Shown here: positions 8,718 through 16,229 of the stretch, piece by piece
Position numbering within the stretch: position 1 is the first letter of the stretch
Layout of the letters: each line of letters starts with the position of its first letter
Origin: an uncultured Acidiphilium sp.
Lineage (GTDB): Bacteria > Bacillota > Clostridia > Christensenellales > Borkfalkiaceae
Length of the DNA stretch: 64,000 bases
Assembly: GCA_902495325.1 (NCBI GenBank)
Contig: CABUWK010000003.1
Location: 1 to 64,000 of the forward strand
Direction: 5' to 3'
Position numbers and translations under genes: made by a program
Notes under the pieces: model-generated
What the model saw: only the letters and a program-made list of their open reading frames with translations
Told to the model about the DNA's origin: nothing
Databases searched by the model: none

Positions 8718-9572
8718 TTACATTTTGACGGCAGAGCCGACAAGTCCTTGAATATAAAATTTATTTCCGAACAAAAACACGATCAGAAGGGGAACGGACG
8801 CGATCAGATATCCCGAATAGGTTACAGGCATGTTCTGAGAGTACAGATCTCTGAATTCCACGATCAGCCCCGCGGAAACGGTCAGTTTTTCGTAATCGGT
8901 CGAGATGACGGTCATCGGCCAGATGTAATCGTTCCAGAGCCCGTTGATCTGCTGTATGGCTATCGTGATCAGGATCGCCATGCAAAGGGGCACGGCAACG
9001 GAGACGTAAACCTGAAAATCGTTCGCCCCGTCGATCTCCGCCGCGCTGAACAGATCTTTCGGCAACGCCTTGAAAAAGATGGTAAGCAGGAATACCGCCC
9101 CGACCGGCGCAGCCGTCAGCTGCGGAAGAAGAACGGCGATCAGCTTATTGTTCAGATTCAGCCTTTTATAAAGCAGAAACTGCGGCACGAGCGTTAAAAT
9201 GCCGGGGACCATCATCAGCCCGAGCACCGCCATAAAGAAGAACGATCTCCCGGGAAATTTCATCTTCGCAAACGCATAGGACGCAAGCGAAGCGATAAAA
9301 AGCGACCCCGTAACCCCGAACACCGCAACCGCCACGGTGTTATACATATAATTCCCTACTTTCGAGAACGCCGTTACCAGGTTATCGACTTTGAAAGGCA
9401 GCGTAGGATAAAACTTACTCACCTCGTATGAAGTCGTCGTTTTGAAGGCGCACCACACCGACATGGCGAGAGGATAGATCATGCAGAACAGGAGGAACGC
9501 CATCGTGAGATGCAACAGCCCCTGCGACAGAATGCTTTTGCGATGCGTTTTCACATAAGAGAAGATCTTCAT
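8718..9572 (-). CDS. CUT1 sugar ABC transporter permease, MalG/UgpE type
   Basis: Inner permease of a carbohydrate ABC importer, 284 residues with six predicted membrane helices. The EAA loop that contacts the ATPase is EIDGANDFQVYVSVAVPL near residues 185-202, which is standard for the MalG/UgpE branch. It forms a heterodimer with the permease at 9577, 4 bases away. No ATPase gene is present in the operon; CUT1 systems of Bacillota often share one MsmX-like ATPase encoded elsewhere. Imported substrate is inferred only from neighbours. Confidence 0.92.
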   Translation of the reverse strand: MKIFSYVKTHRKSILSQGLLHLTMAFLLFCMIYPLAMSVWCAFKTTTSYEVSKFYPTLPFKVDNLVTAFSKVGNYMYNTVAVAVFGVTGSLFIASLASYAFAKMKFPGRSFFFMAVLGLMMVPGILTLVPQFLLYKRLNLNNKLIAVLLPQLTAAPVGAVFLLTIFFKALPKDLFSAAEIDGANDFQVYVSVAVPLCMAILITIAIQQINGLWNDYIWPMTVISTDYEKLTVSAGLIVEFRDLYSQNMPVTYSGYLIASVPLLIVFLFGNKFYIQGLVGSAVKM

Positions 9573-9576
9573 CCCG

Positions 9577-10503
9577 TCAATCCTCCTTCACGCCCGCAAA
9601 GGGACCGTAATGCATCAGTTTCATCGCCGCAAACGAGATCGCGAAGATCGCAAAGAACAACGTTGCGCCGATCGCGGAAGCATAGCCGTATCTTCCGGAC
9701 GTAAACGCCATCCGGTACATATACCAGCCCGGCACATACGTTTTATACCCGGGTCCGCCGTTCGTGAGAACAATCTGCAACCCGTAATCCTGCATCAGCC
9801 CGATAAAGCCGAACACGAGGAAATAGCGGATCTGCCCGACGAGCAGAGGGATATCGATCGAAAAGATCCTGCGGAAAGTCCCGCAGCCGTCCAGTCTCGC
9901 GGCTTCCAGAACTTCGCCGGAAACGGCGGTCAGCCCCGAAATGTAAATCAGAATATTCGTCCCGTTCACCCACGGAAATCCGAGAATGATAATACACGGG
10001 ATCACCCAGTTTTCGTCGTTCAGAAAGTCGATCACGGCGTCTTTTCCGATGATACCGAACGCCCGCATCAATTCCGCGAACAAACCGCTTGTCGGTTCGA
10101 AAATGTTCTGCCAGATCAGCATGCCTACCACGCCCGGAGCGATCATCGGCAACAGCACCGCAACGCGGTAAAAGGACTGCATCTTTTCGCTTTTCGTGTT
10201 GAAGATCAGTTCCGCGAACAAAAGCGGCATACACACGCCGATAAACAGCCTCGGCACGAGGAGAACGATCATCGTTCCCACCGAATCGAGAAAGATCTTA
10301 TCGGCAAACAGTTCCCTGTAATTTCCGAGCCCCGTGAACTGCTTCAGCCCCGTTCCGTCCCAATCGTAAAGAGAGGTCACGATGCCGCTGATCGCGGGAT
10401 AATAACAGAATCCGAACACGCCGATCATCAGCGGCAGAATAAACAGATATGCCGTTTTATGTTTCAGTATTCTCCGCCAGAGGGGCATTTTCCCTTCGAT
10501 CAT
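9577..10503 (-). CDS. CUT1 sugar ABC transporter permease, MalF/UgpA type
   Basis: Partner permease of the importer, 308 residues with six predicted membrane helices. It starts with a short cytoplasmic arm followed by the helix AYLFILPLMIGVFGFCYYPA typical of UgpA/MalF relatives. The EAA loop LEAARLDGCGTFRRIFSIDIPL is present around residues 200-222, and the GGPGYKT segment common to UgpA-type permeases follows. Its ATG overlaps the stop of the small Ig-like gene as ATGA at 10500-10503, indicating coupled translation. Confidence 0.92.
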   Translation of the reverse strand: MIEGKMPLWRRILKHKTAYLFILPLMIGVFGFCYYPAISGIVTSLYDWDGTGLKQFTGLGNYRELFADKIFLDSVGTMIVLLVPRLFIGVCMPLLFAELIFNTKSEKMQSFYRVAVLLPMIAPGVVGMLIWQNIFEPTSGLFAELMRAFGIIGKDAVIDFLNDENWVIPCIIILGFPWVNGTNILIYISGLTAVSGEVLEAARLDGCGTFRRIFSIDIPLLVGQIRYFLVFGFIGLMQDYGLQIVLTNGGPGYKTYVPGWYMYRMAFTSGRYGYASAIGATLFFAIFAISFAAMKLMHYGPFAGVKED

Positions 10504-10970
10504 TCCTTATCCTCCCCGTCGATCCGGATGTCTTCCCAATCTTCCCATTTTGTTTCGTCCTGCGGTTTTTCGGCAGACACCGTAAACGAAAATTTCGCCG
10601 GCACCGTTATGACTTTCGAGTTGTCTTCGTCCGAAAAATAAAACGTAACGTCATCCATCGGGGTCAGTTTGTCGTTCAGATACAGAAAAGCGTACCACGT
10701 CACGACGATCTCCCCGTTATCGTCGGTCACGATGCGGGAACTTCTGAGCGTTCCGTTCGTCGCGACGACGGAAATCGTATGCCCCGACACGGGCTTTCCC
10801 TTTCTCGTCAGGCGCACGGTAAATTTCGTCGGAGAAACGCCGTCCGCCACGATCACCTCGTTGGTCTGAGAAACCAGCTCGTATTCATATTCTTTCGCGC
10901 GGATCGCATCCGCAAGATACAACCCGAAACAGAGTGCGACAACCGCCGCAACCGCGATCCATTTTTTCAT
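10500..10970 (-). CDS. Membrane-anchored single Ig-like domain protein of the ABC operon
   Basis: 156-residue protein with one N-terminal helix (WIAVAAVVALCFGLYLADAI), probably an uncleaved anchor because no lipobox cysteine or clear cleavage site follows. The rest resembles one invasin-type bacterial Ig domain (Big_1-like): VIVADGVSPTKFTVRLTRKG, a VVATNGTL strand, and DDNGEIVVTWYA. The tail is acidic. The gene is locked between the binding protein and permease genes by ATGA overlaps at both ends, so it is expected to be made in step with the transporter. A role as an accessory extracytoplasmic subunit or docking domain is inferred; no function is known. Confidence 0.65.
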   Translation of the reverse strand: MKKWIAVAAVVALCFGLYLADAIRAKEYEYELVSQTNEVIVADGVSPTKFTVRLTRKGKPVSGHTISVVATNGTLRSSRIVTDDNGEIVVTWYAFLYLNDKLTPMDDVTFYFSDEDNSKVITVPAKFSFTVSAEKPQDETKWEDWEDIRIDGEDKE

Positions 10971-12535
10971 GCGAGTTTCTCCTTTGCCGCCGGCTCCCAG
11001 GAAGAAACGTCAAGCCCCATTTTCTTCACGAAATCTTTCGCCCCTTCTTCGTTGCAGATATCCGCCTGACGGAAAAACTCCTCGTCGGAAATTCTGCCGT
11101 TGATCCACTCTTCCATTCTCCGGTTCAGCACGTCGCCGTAACGGTCGGTAAACCCGGACGGGAAAGACGCGTTCGTTCTGACGGGAAATTTCTGGCGAAG
11201 GAAAGAATCGATCAGGGCGGAATGTCCCGTCCCCTTCGACGCGCCGATCACCCCGGCGTTTTCGATGCAGATCATCGAAACGTTTTCCGGTTTCGTAACG
11301 TATTTCAGAAAGCGGATCGCGGCGTCGAGCACTTCGGGTTTCCCCTCCACCGCCGATTTCATCACGTTCACCACAAGGTCGGGCGTCGGTTCGAAAGGTC
11401 CGTCCGAATAGACGATATCGTCAAGATAATCGCACGTTGCCGAAACCGTTTTTCCTCCGCCCGAAGAAGTGATCTCCCGTACGGAATAAGAAGAATCTTT
11501 CGTGACGTACGGCGCGACGAACACCCCGTAATCGAAATCTTTCGCAACGGAATCTTCGGTCGGGATCGCCCAGATCCCCTCTTCGCGGATTCCCACGTTG
11601 CCGTCGAGCCAATCGCCGTAATATTCGATGGAAGACCATGCCTTTTCGAGCGTCTGCGTATAGTAAGCCTTCAGCAGATAAAAGGCGTCTCTCGCATAGG
11701 CGTTGGACGTAGAAAAATATCCGTTCAGCGTTGCCCTTGCCTGCTCTGCGGAAGAGACCGTTCCGTCCCCGTCGTAATCGATGCCGAATCTGTTTTTCAC
11801 ATAGCCGCCGAACGACGGCGCGATCACGGAACCCCACACCCAGGCGTCGAATATGGTGTTCGTCGTAAAAAAGCTCCACGGCGCAACGCCGATATATCCG
11901 TTTTCTTTCAGCTTTTCCGCCGCAGAGATCAGTTCGTTCCACGTTCTCGGCGTAGAGGAGATCCCGCTTCGCGAAAAAGCCCTTTTGTTATAAAAATACC
12001 CCGTCGCGGCGCCCGGATAAAGAGTGATCGGAATCCCGACGACCTCGCCGCGGGCATTCACCACCGCTTCGCTTTTCCAGAGATAATCGCGGAACACCTC
12101 TTTCCAGGTATCGTACTTTTCCTCGTAAGGATAATCCGTAACGAGATATTCGTCCAACGGAAGATACCAGTCTCTGTCCTGATAACGGGTTCCCCAGCTG
12201 AAGGCGATCGCAGGGACCGTTCCGCCGGCGATCTGCGTGGTGAACCACTGCGCTACCTCCGCATCCATTCCGCCGACCGGTTTCGTCCTCGCCCACACGA
12301 TCTCCACGTCCGGGTTTTCTTCCATGAACGCTTCCGCTATGTAATAGGTAGAGTTGAACACGTCGGGGTCTTCCGCCGTGGCGATTCTGCTCGTGGACGG
12401 CGTATACCCGTGAAAATCCACCACGAGACGGATCTTCCGCGACGATCCTTTCGCACCCGCGAAAGGGATCGCGGCGAACACGATCACGACGACGGCAAGC
12501 GCGCCGCATAAAATTTTCCGAACGATCGCTTTCAT
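10967..12535 (-). CDS. CUT1 ABC transporter extracellular sugar-binding protein
   Basis: Family 1 solute-binding protein of 522 residues, which is long for the family (about 420). It has an N-terminal signal segment (ILCGALAVVVIVFAAIPFAG) without a convincing lipobox, so it may be a signal-anchored or freely secreted binding protein. The typical pattern is visible: an extended N-terminal strand, FMEENPDVEIVWAR, then GYFYNKRAFSRSG. Residues 253-264 (DYDGDGTVSSAE) form a perfect EF-hand-type calcium loop inside the domain. It is the first gene of the nine-gene operon and overlaps the Ig-like gene by ATGA. The upstream spacer is shared with the divergent AraC gene, its probable regulator. Confidence 0.85.
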   Translation of the reverse strand: MKAIVRKILCGALAVVVIVFAAIPFAGAKGSSRKIRLVVDFHGYTPSTSRIATAEDPDVFNSTYYIAEAFMEENPDVEIVWARTKPVGGMDAEVAQWFTTQIAGGTVPAIAFSWGTRYQDRDWYLPLDEYLVTDYPYEEKYDTWKEVFRDYLWKSEAVVNARGEVVGIPITLYPGAATGYFYNKRAFSRSGISSTPRTWNELISAAEKLKENGYIGVAPWSFFTTNTIFDAWVWGSVIAPSFGGYVKNRFGIDYDGDGTVSSAEQARATLNGYFSTSNAYARDAFYLLKAYYTQTLEKAWSSIEYYGDWLDGNVGIREEGIWAIPTEDSVAKDFDYGVFVAPYVTKDSSYSVREITSSGGGKTVSATCDYLDDIVYSDGPFEPTPDLVVNVMKSAVEGKPEVLDAAIRFLKYVTKPENVSMICIENAGVIGASKGTGHSALIDSFLRQKFPVRTNASFPSGFTDRYGDVLNRRMEEWINGRISDEEFFRQADICNEEGAKDFVKKMGLDVSSWEPAAKEKLA

Positions 12536-12693
12536 CTTTACGCGAATATCTCCCTTCTTTTCCCCCGGTCCCTTCTTTGCGGGGTGTTTCCCGCGGGATC
12601 CGATTTACGAAAACATTTTAACATACTTTTCCCGCGAATGATATAACGATACGGCTAAAAAATATCACTTTTCGGCTGAAATAGAAAAAACGG

Positions 12694-12722
12694 TTGACAT
12701 TCCGTAAGGAAACGTTTATGAT
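12694..12722 (+). promoter_or_regulatory. Sigma-A promoter of the AraC-type regulator
   Basis: Consensus TTGACA at 12694-12699 and TATGAT at 12717-12722 with a 17-bp spacer, 68 bases ahead of the coding start. The spacer carries TTCCGTAAGGAA, a small TTCC/GGAA inverted repeat. Confidence 0.8.
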
Positions 12723-12790
12723 AAAAAAGAAGAAAAACGAAATCCGTTTTTTCAAAAATTTCGGCACGACAAGGACTTTACGGGGAAAAC

Positions 12791-13567
12791 ATGAACGAAA
12801 TCAACATAAATTTCTATTTCAGCCGTCAGGACGACGTAAATTATCTGATCCGTTATCATTCCCACAAGTGTTACGAACTTGTATACTATTTCAACGGTTT
12901 CGGCTATTTTTACGTAAACGGCGTTAAATACGGCTATGCGGACAACACCTGCGCGCTGATCCCTCCGAACGCAACTCATAACGACGTTCACACTTCCGAC
13001 TGTACGATCGTCTGCATCGGGTTCTCCCTCGGGGAAGAGATCCCCGCTCTTCCCGTCGTTCTTTCCGACGAAAACGGGAAAATCGGCAATTACGTAAGGC
13101 TGATTTCGGAAGAATTCGGCGAAAAAAAGAAAGATTACGTCTCCGTGGTCGGCGCATTGCTCCGCTGCATCCTGACGGAATTTGCGAGAAGCATCGACGG
13201 CGGCACCGTAAAAAACGCAAAAAAAGATCTGATCACGCAGGCGATCGAATACATCGACGAATACTACCTGACAGACATCACTTCCGAACAGCTTTCTGCC
13301 GTTTCCAATTATTCTTACGAACGTTTCCGCCACCTGTTTTCGAGCGTCACGGGGCTTCCGCCGAAACAATATATTCTCGCCAAGCGAATCGAACACGCAA
13401 AACAGCTGCTTTCTTCCACTTCGCTTTCGGTCACGGAAGTCGGTTCGCGCTGCGGTTTTTCCACCACGACGCAGTTTATCAAAAAATTTGCCGATTCGGT
13501 CGGAATTACCCCGTACAAGTATTTTTTGCAGATGCGTTCGGAAACCGTTTATTCCCCGAATCAATGA
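12791..13567 (+). CDS. AraC-family transcriptional regulator
   Basis: 258-residue regulator with an N-terminal cupin-like sensing domain (YHSHKCYELVYYFNGFG, a typical AraC_binding start) and two C-terminal helix-turn-helix motifs from about residue 155. These contain TSEQLSAVSNYSYERFRHLF and VTEVGSRCGFSTTTQFIKKF. It is transcribed from a strong promoter at 12694 and is divergent from the transporter/nucleoside-hydrolase operon, so it most likely controls that operon in response to its sugar. A hairpin terminator follows at 13611-13660. Confidence 0.92.
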   Translation: MNEININFYFSRQDDVNYLIRYHSHKCYELVYYFNGFGYFYVNGVKYGYADNTCALIPPNATHNDVHTSDCTIVCIGFSLGEEIPALPVVLSDENGKIGNYVRLISEEFGEKKKDYVSVVGALLRCILTEFARSIDGGTVKNAKKDLITQAIEYIDEYYLTDITSEQLSAVSNYSYERFRHLFSSVTGLPPKQYILAKRIEHAKQLLSSTSLSVTEVGSRCGFSTTTQFIKKFADSVGITPYKYFLQMRSETVYSPNQ

Positions 13568-13610
13568 TCGTTTTTTGCTTTCAGCCGGCATTTTCCGCCG
13601 CCGGAGCCAC

Positions 13611-13660
13611 AAAAAAGAGCTGCCGGAAGGACAAACTTTCCCGAAGGCAACTCTTTTTTT
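13611..13660 (+). terminator. Terminator of the AraC-type gene
   Basis: AAAAAAGAGCTGCC at 13611-13624 pairs with GGCAACTCTTTTTTT ending at 13660, giving a stem with a mismatch and a terminal T run. Bases 13661-13807 show no further gene. Confidence 0.75.
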
Positions 13661-13807
13661 GTTTTCGCTATCGGCATTCCCCGATCGTCTTAAAGGCTTA
13701 TCCTCCGCGCCGCAAAAGAAAAGACCCGCGAAATATTTTCGCAAGCCTTTCCGTCTCCCGTCCGGAAAACGGTTTCGATATATCCGTTTCCGACGGCTTT
13801 TAGCCGA

Positions 13808-14128
13808 TTATAACAAAAAACCGATCAGCGACTTGACCGCACCTGCCGCAGCCACTATCGCCGAACACGTCGAGATAAACCCGACGACAAAACCAACGAT
13901 CACGCCGATCAACGCGCCCTTCCCTGCCGATTTCGCCTTCAACGGGCTTGAATCTTTCCAGATAAGAAAAAGGATCAAACCGACGATCGGGAAGAAAAAG
14001 CACAGAATGGCAAAACCGATGCTCGGAGCGTCTTCCGGATCCGTTCTTTTCCCGTTGACGGGAACGCCGCATTTCGGGCAGACGACAGCTTTGTCATCGA
14101 TCTGCTCGCCACAATTAGGACAATACAT
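13808..14128 (-). CDS. Zinc-ribbon membrane protein
   Basis: 106-residue protein starting at the ATG 14128, which has GGAGGG nine bases upstream; the longer frame would begin inside the promoter. The N-terminus is a zinc ribbon with Cys3, Cys6, Cys17 and Cys20 (CPNCGEQ, VCPKCG). Two membrane helices follow (FAILCFFFPIVGLILFLI and GVIVGFVVGFISTCSAIVAA). Small zinc-ribbon membrane proteins of this kind are common in Bacillota and have no assigned function. The gene is monocistronic with its own promoter. Confidence 0.75.
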   Translation of the reverse strand: MYCPNCGEQIDDKAVVCPKCGVPVNGKRTDPEDAPSIGFAILCFFFPIVGLILFLIWKDSSPLKAKSAGKGALIGVIVGFVVGFISTCSAIVAAAGAVKSLIGFLL

Positions 14129-14159
14129 AATTAAAATCCCTCCGTAAATAACTGATTTC

Positions 14160-14188
14160 ATTATAACCCGTTTCTTGCGGAAAGTCAA
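14160..14188 (-). promoter_or_regulatory. Sigma-A promoter of the zinc-ribbon gene
   Basis: On the minus strand TTGACT (14183-14188) and TATAAT (14160-14165) are separated by 17 bp, 32 bases ahead of the start codon. Confidence 0.8.
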
Positions 14189-14247
14189 GAGGTTTGCCGG
14201 GTTTTTCACAAAAACGACAAAATTCGCATTTTTATTTTTTTACAAAA

Positions 14248-15879
14248 TCATACCGGATTCCCGTCTTTCCCTTTCCCCTTCCTGCGGAAGATCCTTCTGC
14301 GGGGTTTCACGATCTCGTCCACCCAACCCCGAAAGCGTTCGAAATCGACCACTTCCGCCTGAATGGTAAGTTCGTCTCCCGCACGAAGCACGGTGTCGGA
14401 CGCGGCGACGATATTCTCCTCTCCCCGACGGATGGAACGAACGAGCAAGCTGCCCGGCCAGAGCACGTCGCGGATGGAGACGTCCGCGGCGATCGAACCT
14501 TTTTCGATCGTCGTTACATAAGTATATTTTTGCAGTTTAACCTGCTGCTCTTCCAGGAATCCTTCCAGAAGCACTTCGTAAATCGGTTTCGTTCCGAATG
14601 TTTCGCCGATCATATACCCGAGCGACACCCCGAGGATCACGGGGACGAGAAGGGTGAAATTCCACGTCAGTTCCACGGTCATGAGGATCGCCGTGATCGG
14701 AGCCTTCACGACGGACGTGAAAAACGTAGCCATGCAGATCATCACGAGAAGGTCGCCGTATACGGGATCGAGCCCGATCATCACGCACAGGCGGGCAAGC
14801 AGCGCACCGAGCCCCGCGCCGATCGCAAGCATGGGGATAAACACGCCGCACGGCACGCCCGCGCCGAGGTTCAGCGCCGTGGCGATCACCCGCATGACGA
14901 GGATCAGACACAGAGATGCGATGACCGGCAGAGCAAACACGGACGAAACGGAAGAAGAAACCGTACCGCCGAGCGTTCCGAGCGATTCGATAAAACCGTG
15001 TCCGCCGCCGATCACGGAAGGACAAAGAAGCCCGAACACCCCGGCAACGACGAAAGGAATCGTCATTTTGCCGAGTTTCCGCGCGAACGTGATCTTCGCG
15101 AACACCCTTTTCGCAAACAGACACAGCCGGTAAGACGCAAACCCGAGCACACCGCAGCAAAGCGCGGCGAGAACCACATATCCGTAAGAAGTTACCGGAA
15201 GAGACAGAAAGCGAAAGGACGTGAATTCCGACGTGATCTCCATGCCAATCGCCCCGAACAGAACGTTCCGCGTGACGATCGCCGACAATACAGCCGAAAA
15301 CGCGCAGATAAAAATTGCGGGGGTAAATCTCCGGTGCGCTTCTTCGAAGGCAAATACGATCCCCGTGAGGGGCGCGTTGAACGCCACGGCAAGCCCCGCG
15401 CAGGCGCCGCCCGTCAGCTGATACCGTCTTTCCATATCGGTGCACCCGAGCAGTTTGCTCGTCCCTTCCCCGCATGCCGACCCGATAAACATGCTCGGTC
15501 CTTCGCCGCCTGCGGTAAGCCCCGAAAACATGGACAACAGGCATGCCGCAGCCATAGCGGGAAGAGAACGATACCATTTCAGTTCGATCAGTCCTCTCGC
15601 CGCTCCTTCCGTCTGCGGAATGCCGCTTCCGCGCGCCATGGGAACGAGCTCGGAAATCGTCGCAACCACAAAAGAAATTGCGATCAGCGCAAGAAAAAAC
15701 AGCGGAATCCACGCGGGATTTTCCCGCACGAGCGCATATACCGTCGTCGCCTTTTTCACGGCAAATTCCGCCGCAAGATTAAAAAACGAGACGATCACCC
15801 CGACAAAAAAACCGGTGAGAAGCCCCACCGCCAGAATCTGAACGCCGCGCTTATTGAATTTTCCCGTTTCTTTTCTCAT
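14248..15879 (-). CDS. ClC-family chloride channel / H+-Cl- antiporter with TrkA_C domain
   Basis: Membrane protein of 543 residues. Selectivity motifs of chloride-type ClC proteins are present: GSGIP at 84-88 and GGEGP at 124-128, in which Glu126 is the gating glutamate, plus a later GVFIPMLAIGA loop. This argues against the fluoride-type CLC-F branch. The last ~90 residues (from about EEQQVKLQKYTYV) form a RCK/TrkA_C-type regulatory domain with a basic tail. The start at 15879 was chosen because a strong promoter lies at 15998-16026, so earlier in-frame codons are untranscribed, and GGGAG lies upstream of this ATG. Confidence 0.9.
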   Translation of the reverse strand: MRKETGKFNKRGVQILAVGLLTGFFVGVIVSFFNLAAEFAVKKATTVYALVRENPAWIPLFFLALIAISFVVATISELVPMARGSGIPQTEGAARGLIELKWYRSLPAMAAACLLSMFSGLTAGGEGPSMFIGSACGEGTSKLLGCTDMERRYQLTGGACAGLAVAFNAPLTGIVFAFEEAHRRFTPAIFICAFSAVLSAIVTRNVLFGAIGMEITSEFTSFRFLSLPVTSYGYVVLAALCCGVLGFASYRLCLFAKRVFAKITFARKLGKMTIPFVVAGVFGLLCPSVIGGGHGFIESLGTLGGTVSSSVSSVFALPVIASLCLILVMRVIATALNLGAGVPCGVFIPMLAIGAGLGALLARLCVMIGLDPVYGDLLVMICMATFFTSVVKAPITAILMTVELTWNFTLLVPVILGVSLGYMIGETFGTKPIYEVLLEGFLEEQQVKLQKYTYVTTIEKGSIAADVSIRDVLWPGSLLVRSIRRGEENIVAASDTVLRAGDELTIQAEVVDFERFRGWVDEIVKPRRRIFRRKGKGKDGNPV

Positions 15880-15908
15880 CCTTATCCGTCTCCCGTGCCG
15901 GAGGAACC

Positions 15909-15967
15909 CGTTTTTCAGAGCGGACGCCCGGCAAAAAACGACCGCCAGGTCGGGCATCCGCCCTGAA
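15909..15967 (-). promoter_or_regulatory. Structured 5' leader hairpin of the ClC gene
   Basis: In the ~110-nt leader between promoter and start, minus-strand GCGGATGCCCG pairs with CGGGCGTCCGC (arms 15952-15962 and 15920-15930, one G-U pair). Flanking TTTCAG/CTGAAA can extend the stem. Just before the start, CTCC and GGGAG could form a second small stem covering the ribosome binding site. No known riboswitch class was recognised. Confidence 0.45.
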
Positions 15968-15997
15968 ATAAGATTTTTCTCAATAATACTTTTTCCC

Positions 15998-16026
15998 ATT
16001 ATACCGCATTTTCCGTAATTTATCAA
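15998..16026 (-). promoter_or_regulatory. Sigma-A promoter of the ClC gene
   Basis: Minus-strand TTGATA (16021-16026) and TATAAT (15998-16003) with a 17-bp spacer. It fixes the transcript start near 15990 and therefore the coding start at 15879. Confidence 0.8.
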
Positions 16027-16157
16027 GCGTTTCCGCCCGATCCGTTTTGCGGAAAACCGGACGGTTATTTACCGGAATCTTATCCCGGGTCAAAGCAGGT
16101 CTCAAAAAAAAACAATTATATGCTAAAAAAAGGATAGCAAAAAATGAATTTCGGTTA

Positions 16158-16163
16158 TATAAT
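16158..16163 (+). promoter_or_regulatory. Possible -10 element of the GH28 operon
   Basis: TATAAT at 16158-16163 in an AT-rich stretch, 67 bases ahead of the first gene. There is no good -35 match, which would fit a promoter that depends on an activator. Confidence 0.35.
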
Positions 16164-16229
16164 GGTAAAGGTAATTCCACGCCCCGGCATCCGACCTTGC
16201 CGGGGTTGCGATCCCGGAAGGAAAAGAGA

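Noticed and set aside
11744..11779. Dockerin module in the binding protein
   Set aside because: Only one EF-hand loop is present, and it lies inside the binding-protein fold rather than as a duplicated terminal module.
15909..15967. Fluoride riboswitch
   Set aside because: The conserved fluoride aptamer elements were not found, and the downstream channel has chloride-type GSGIP and GxEGP motifs.
15879..16026. Longer ClC protein starting at 16026
   Set aside because: That start lies inside the promoter -35 box, so it would not be transcribed; the ATG at 15879 has a ribosome binding site.
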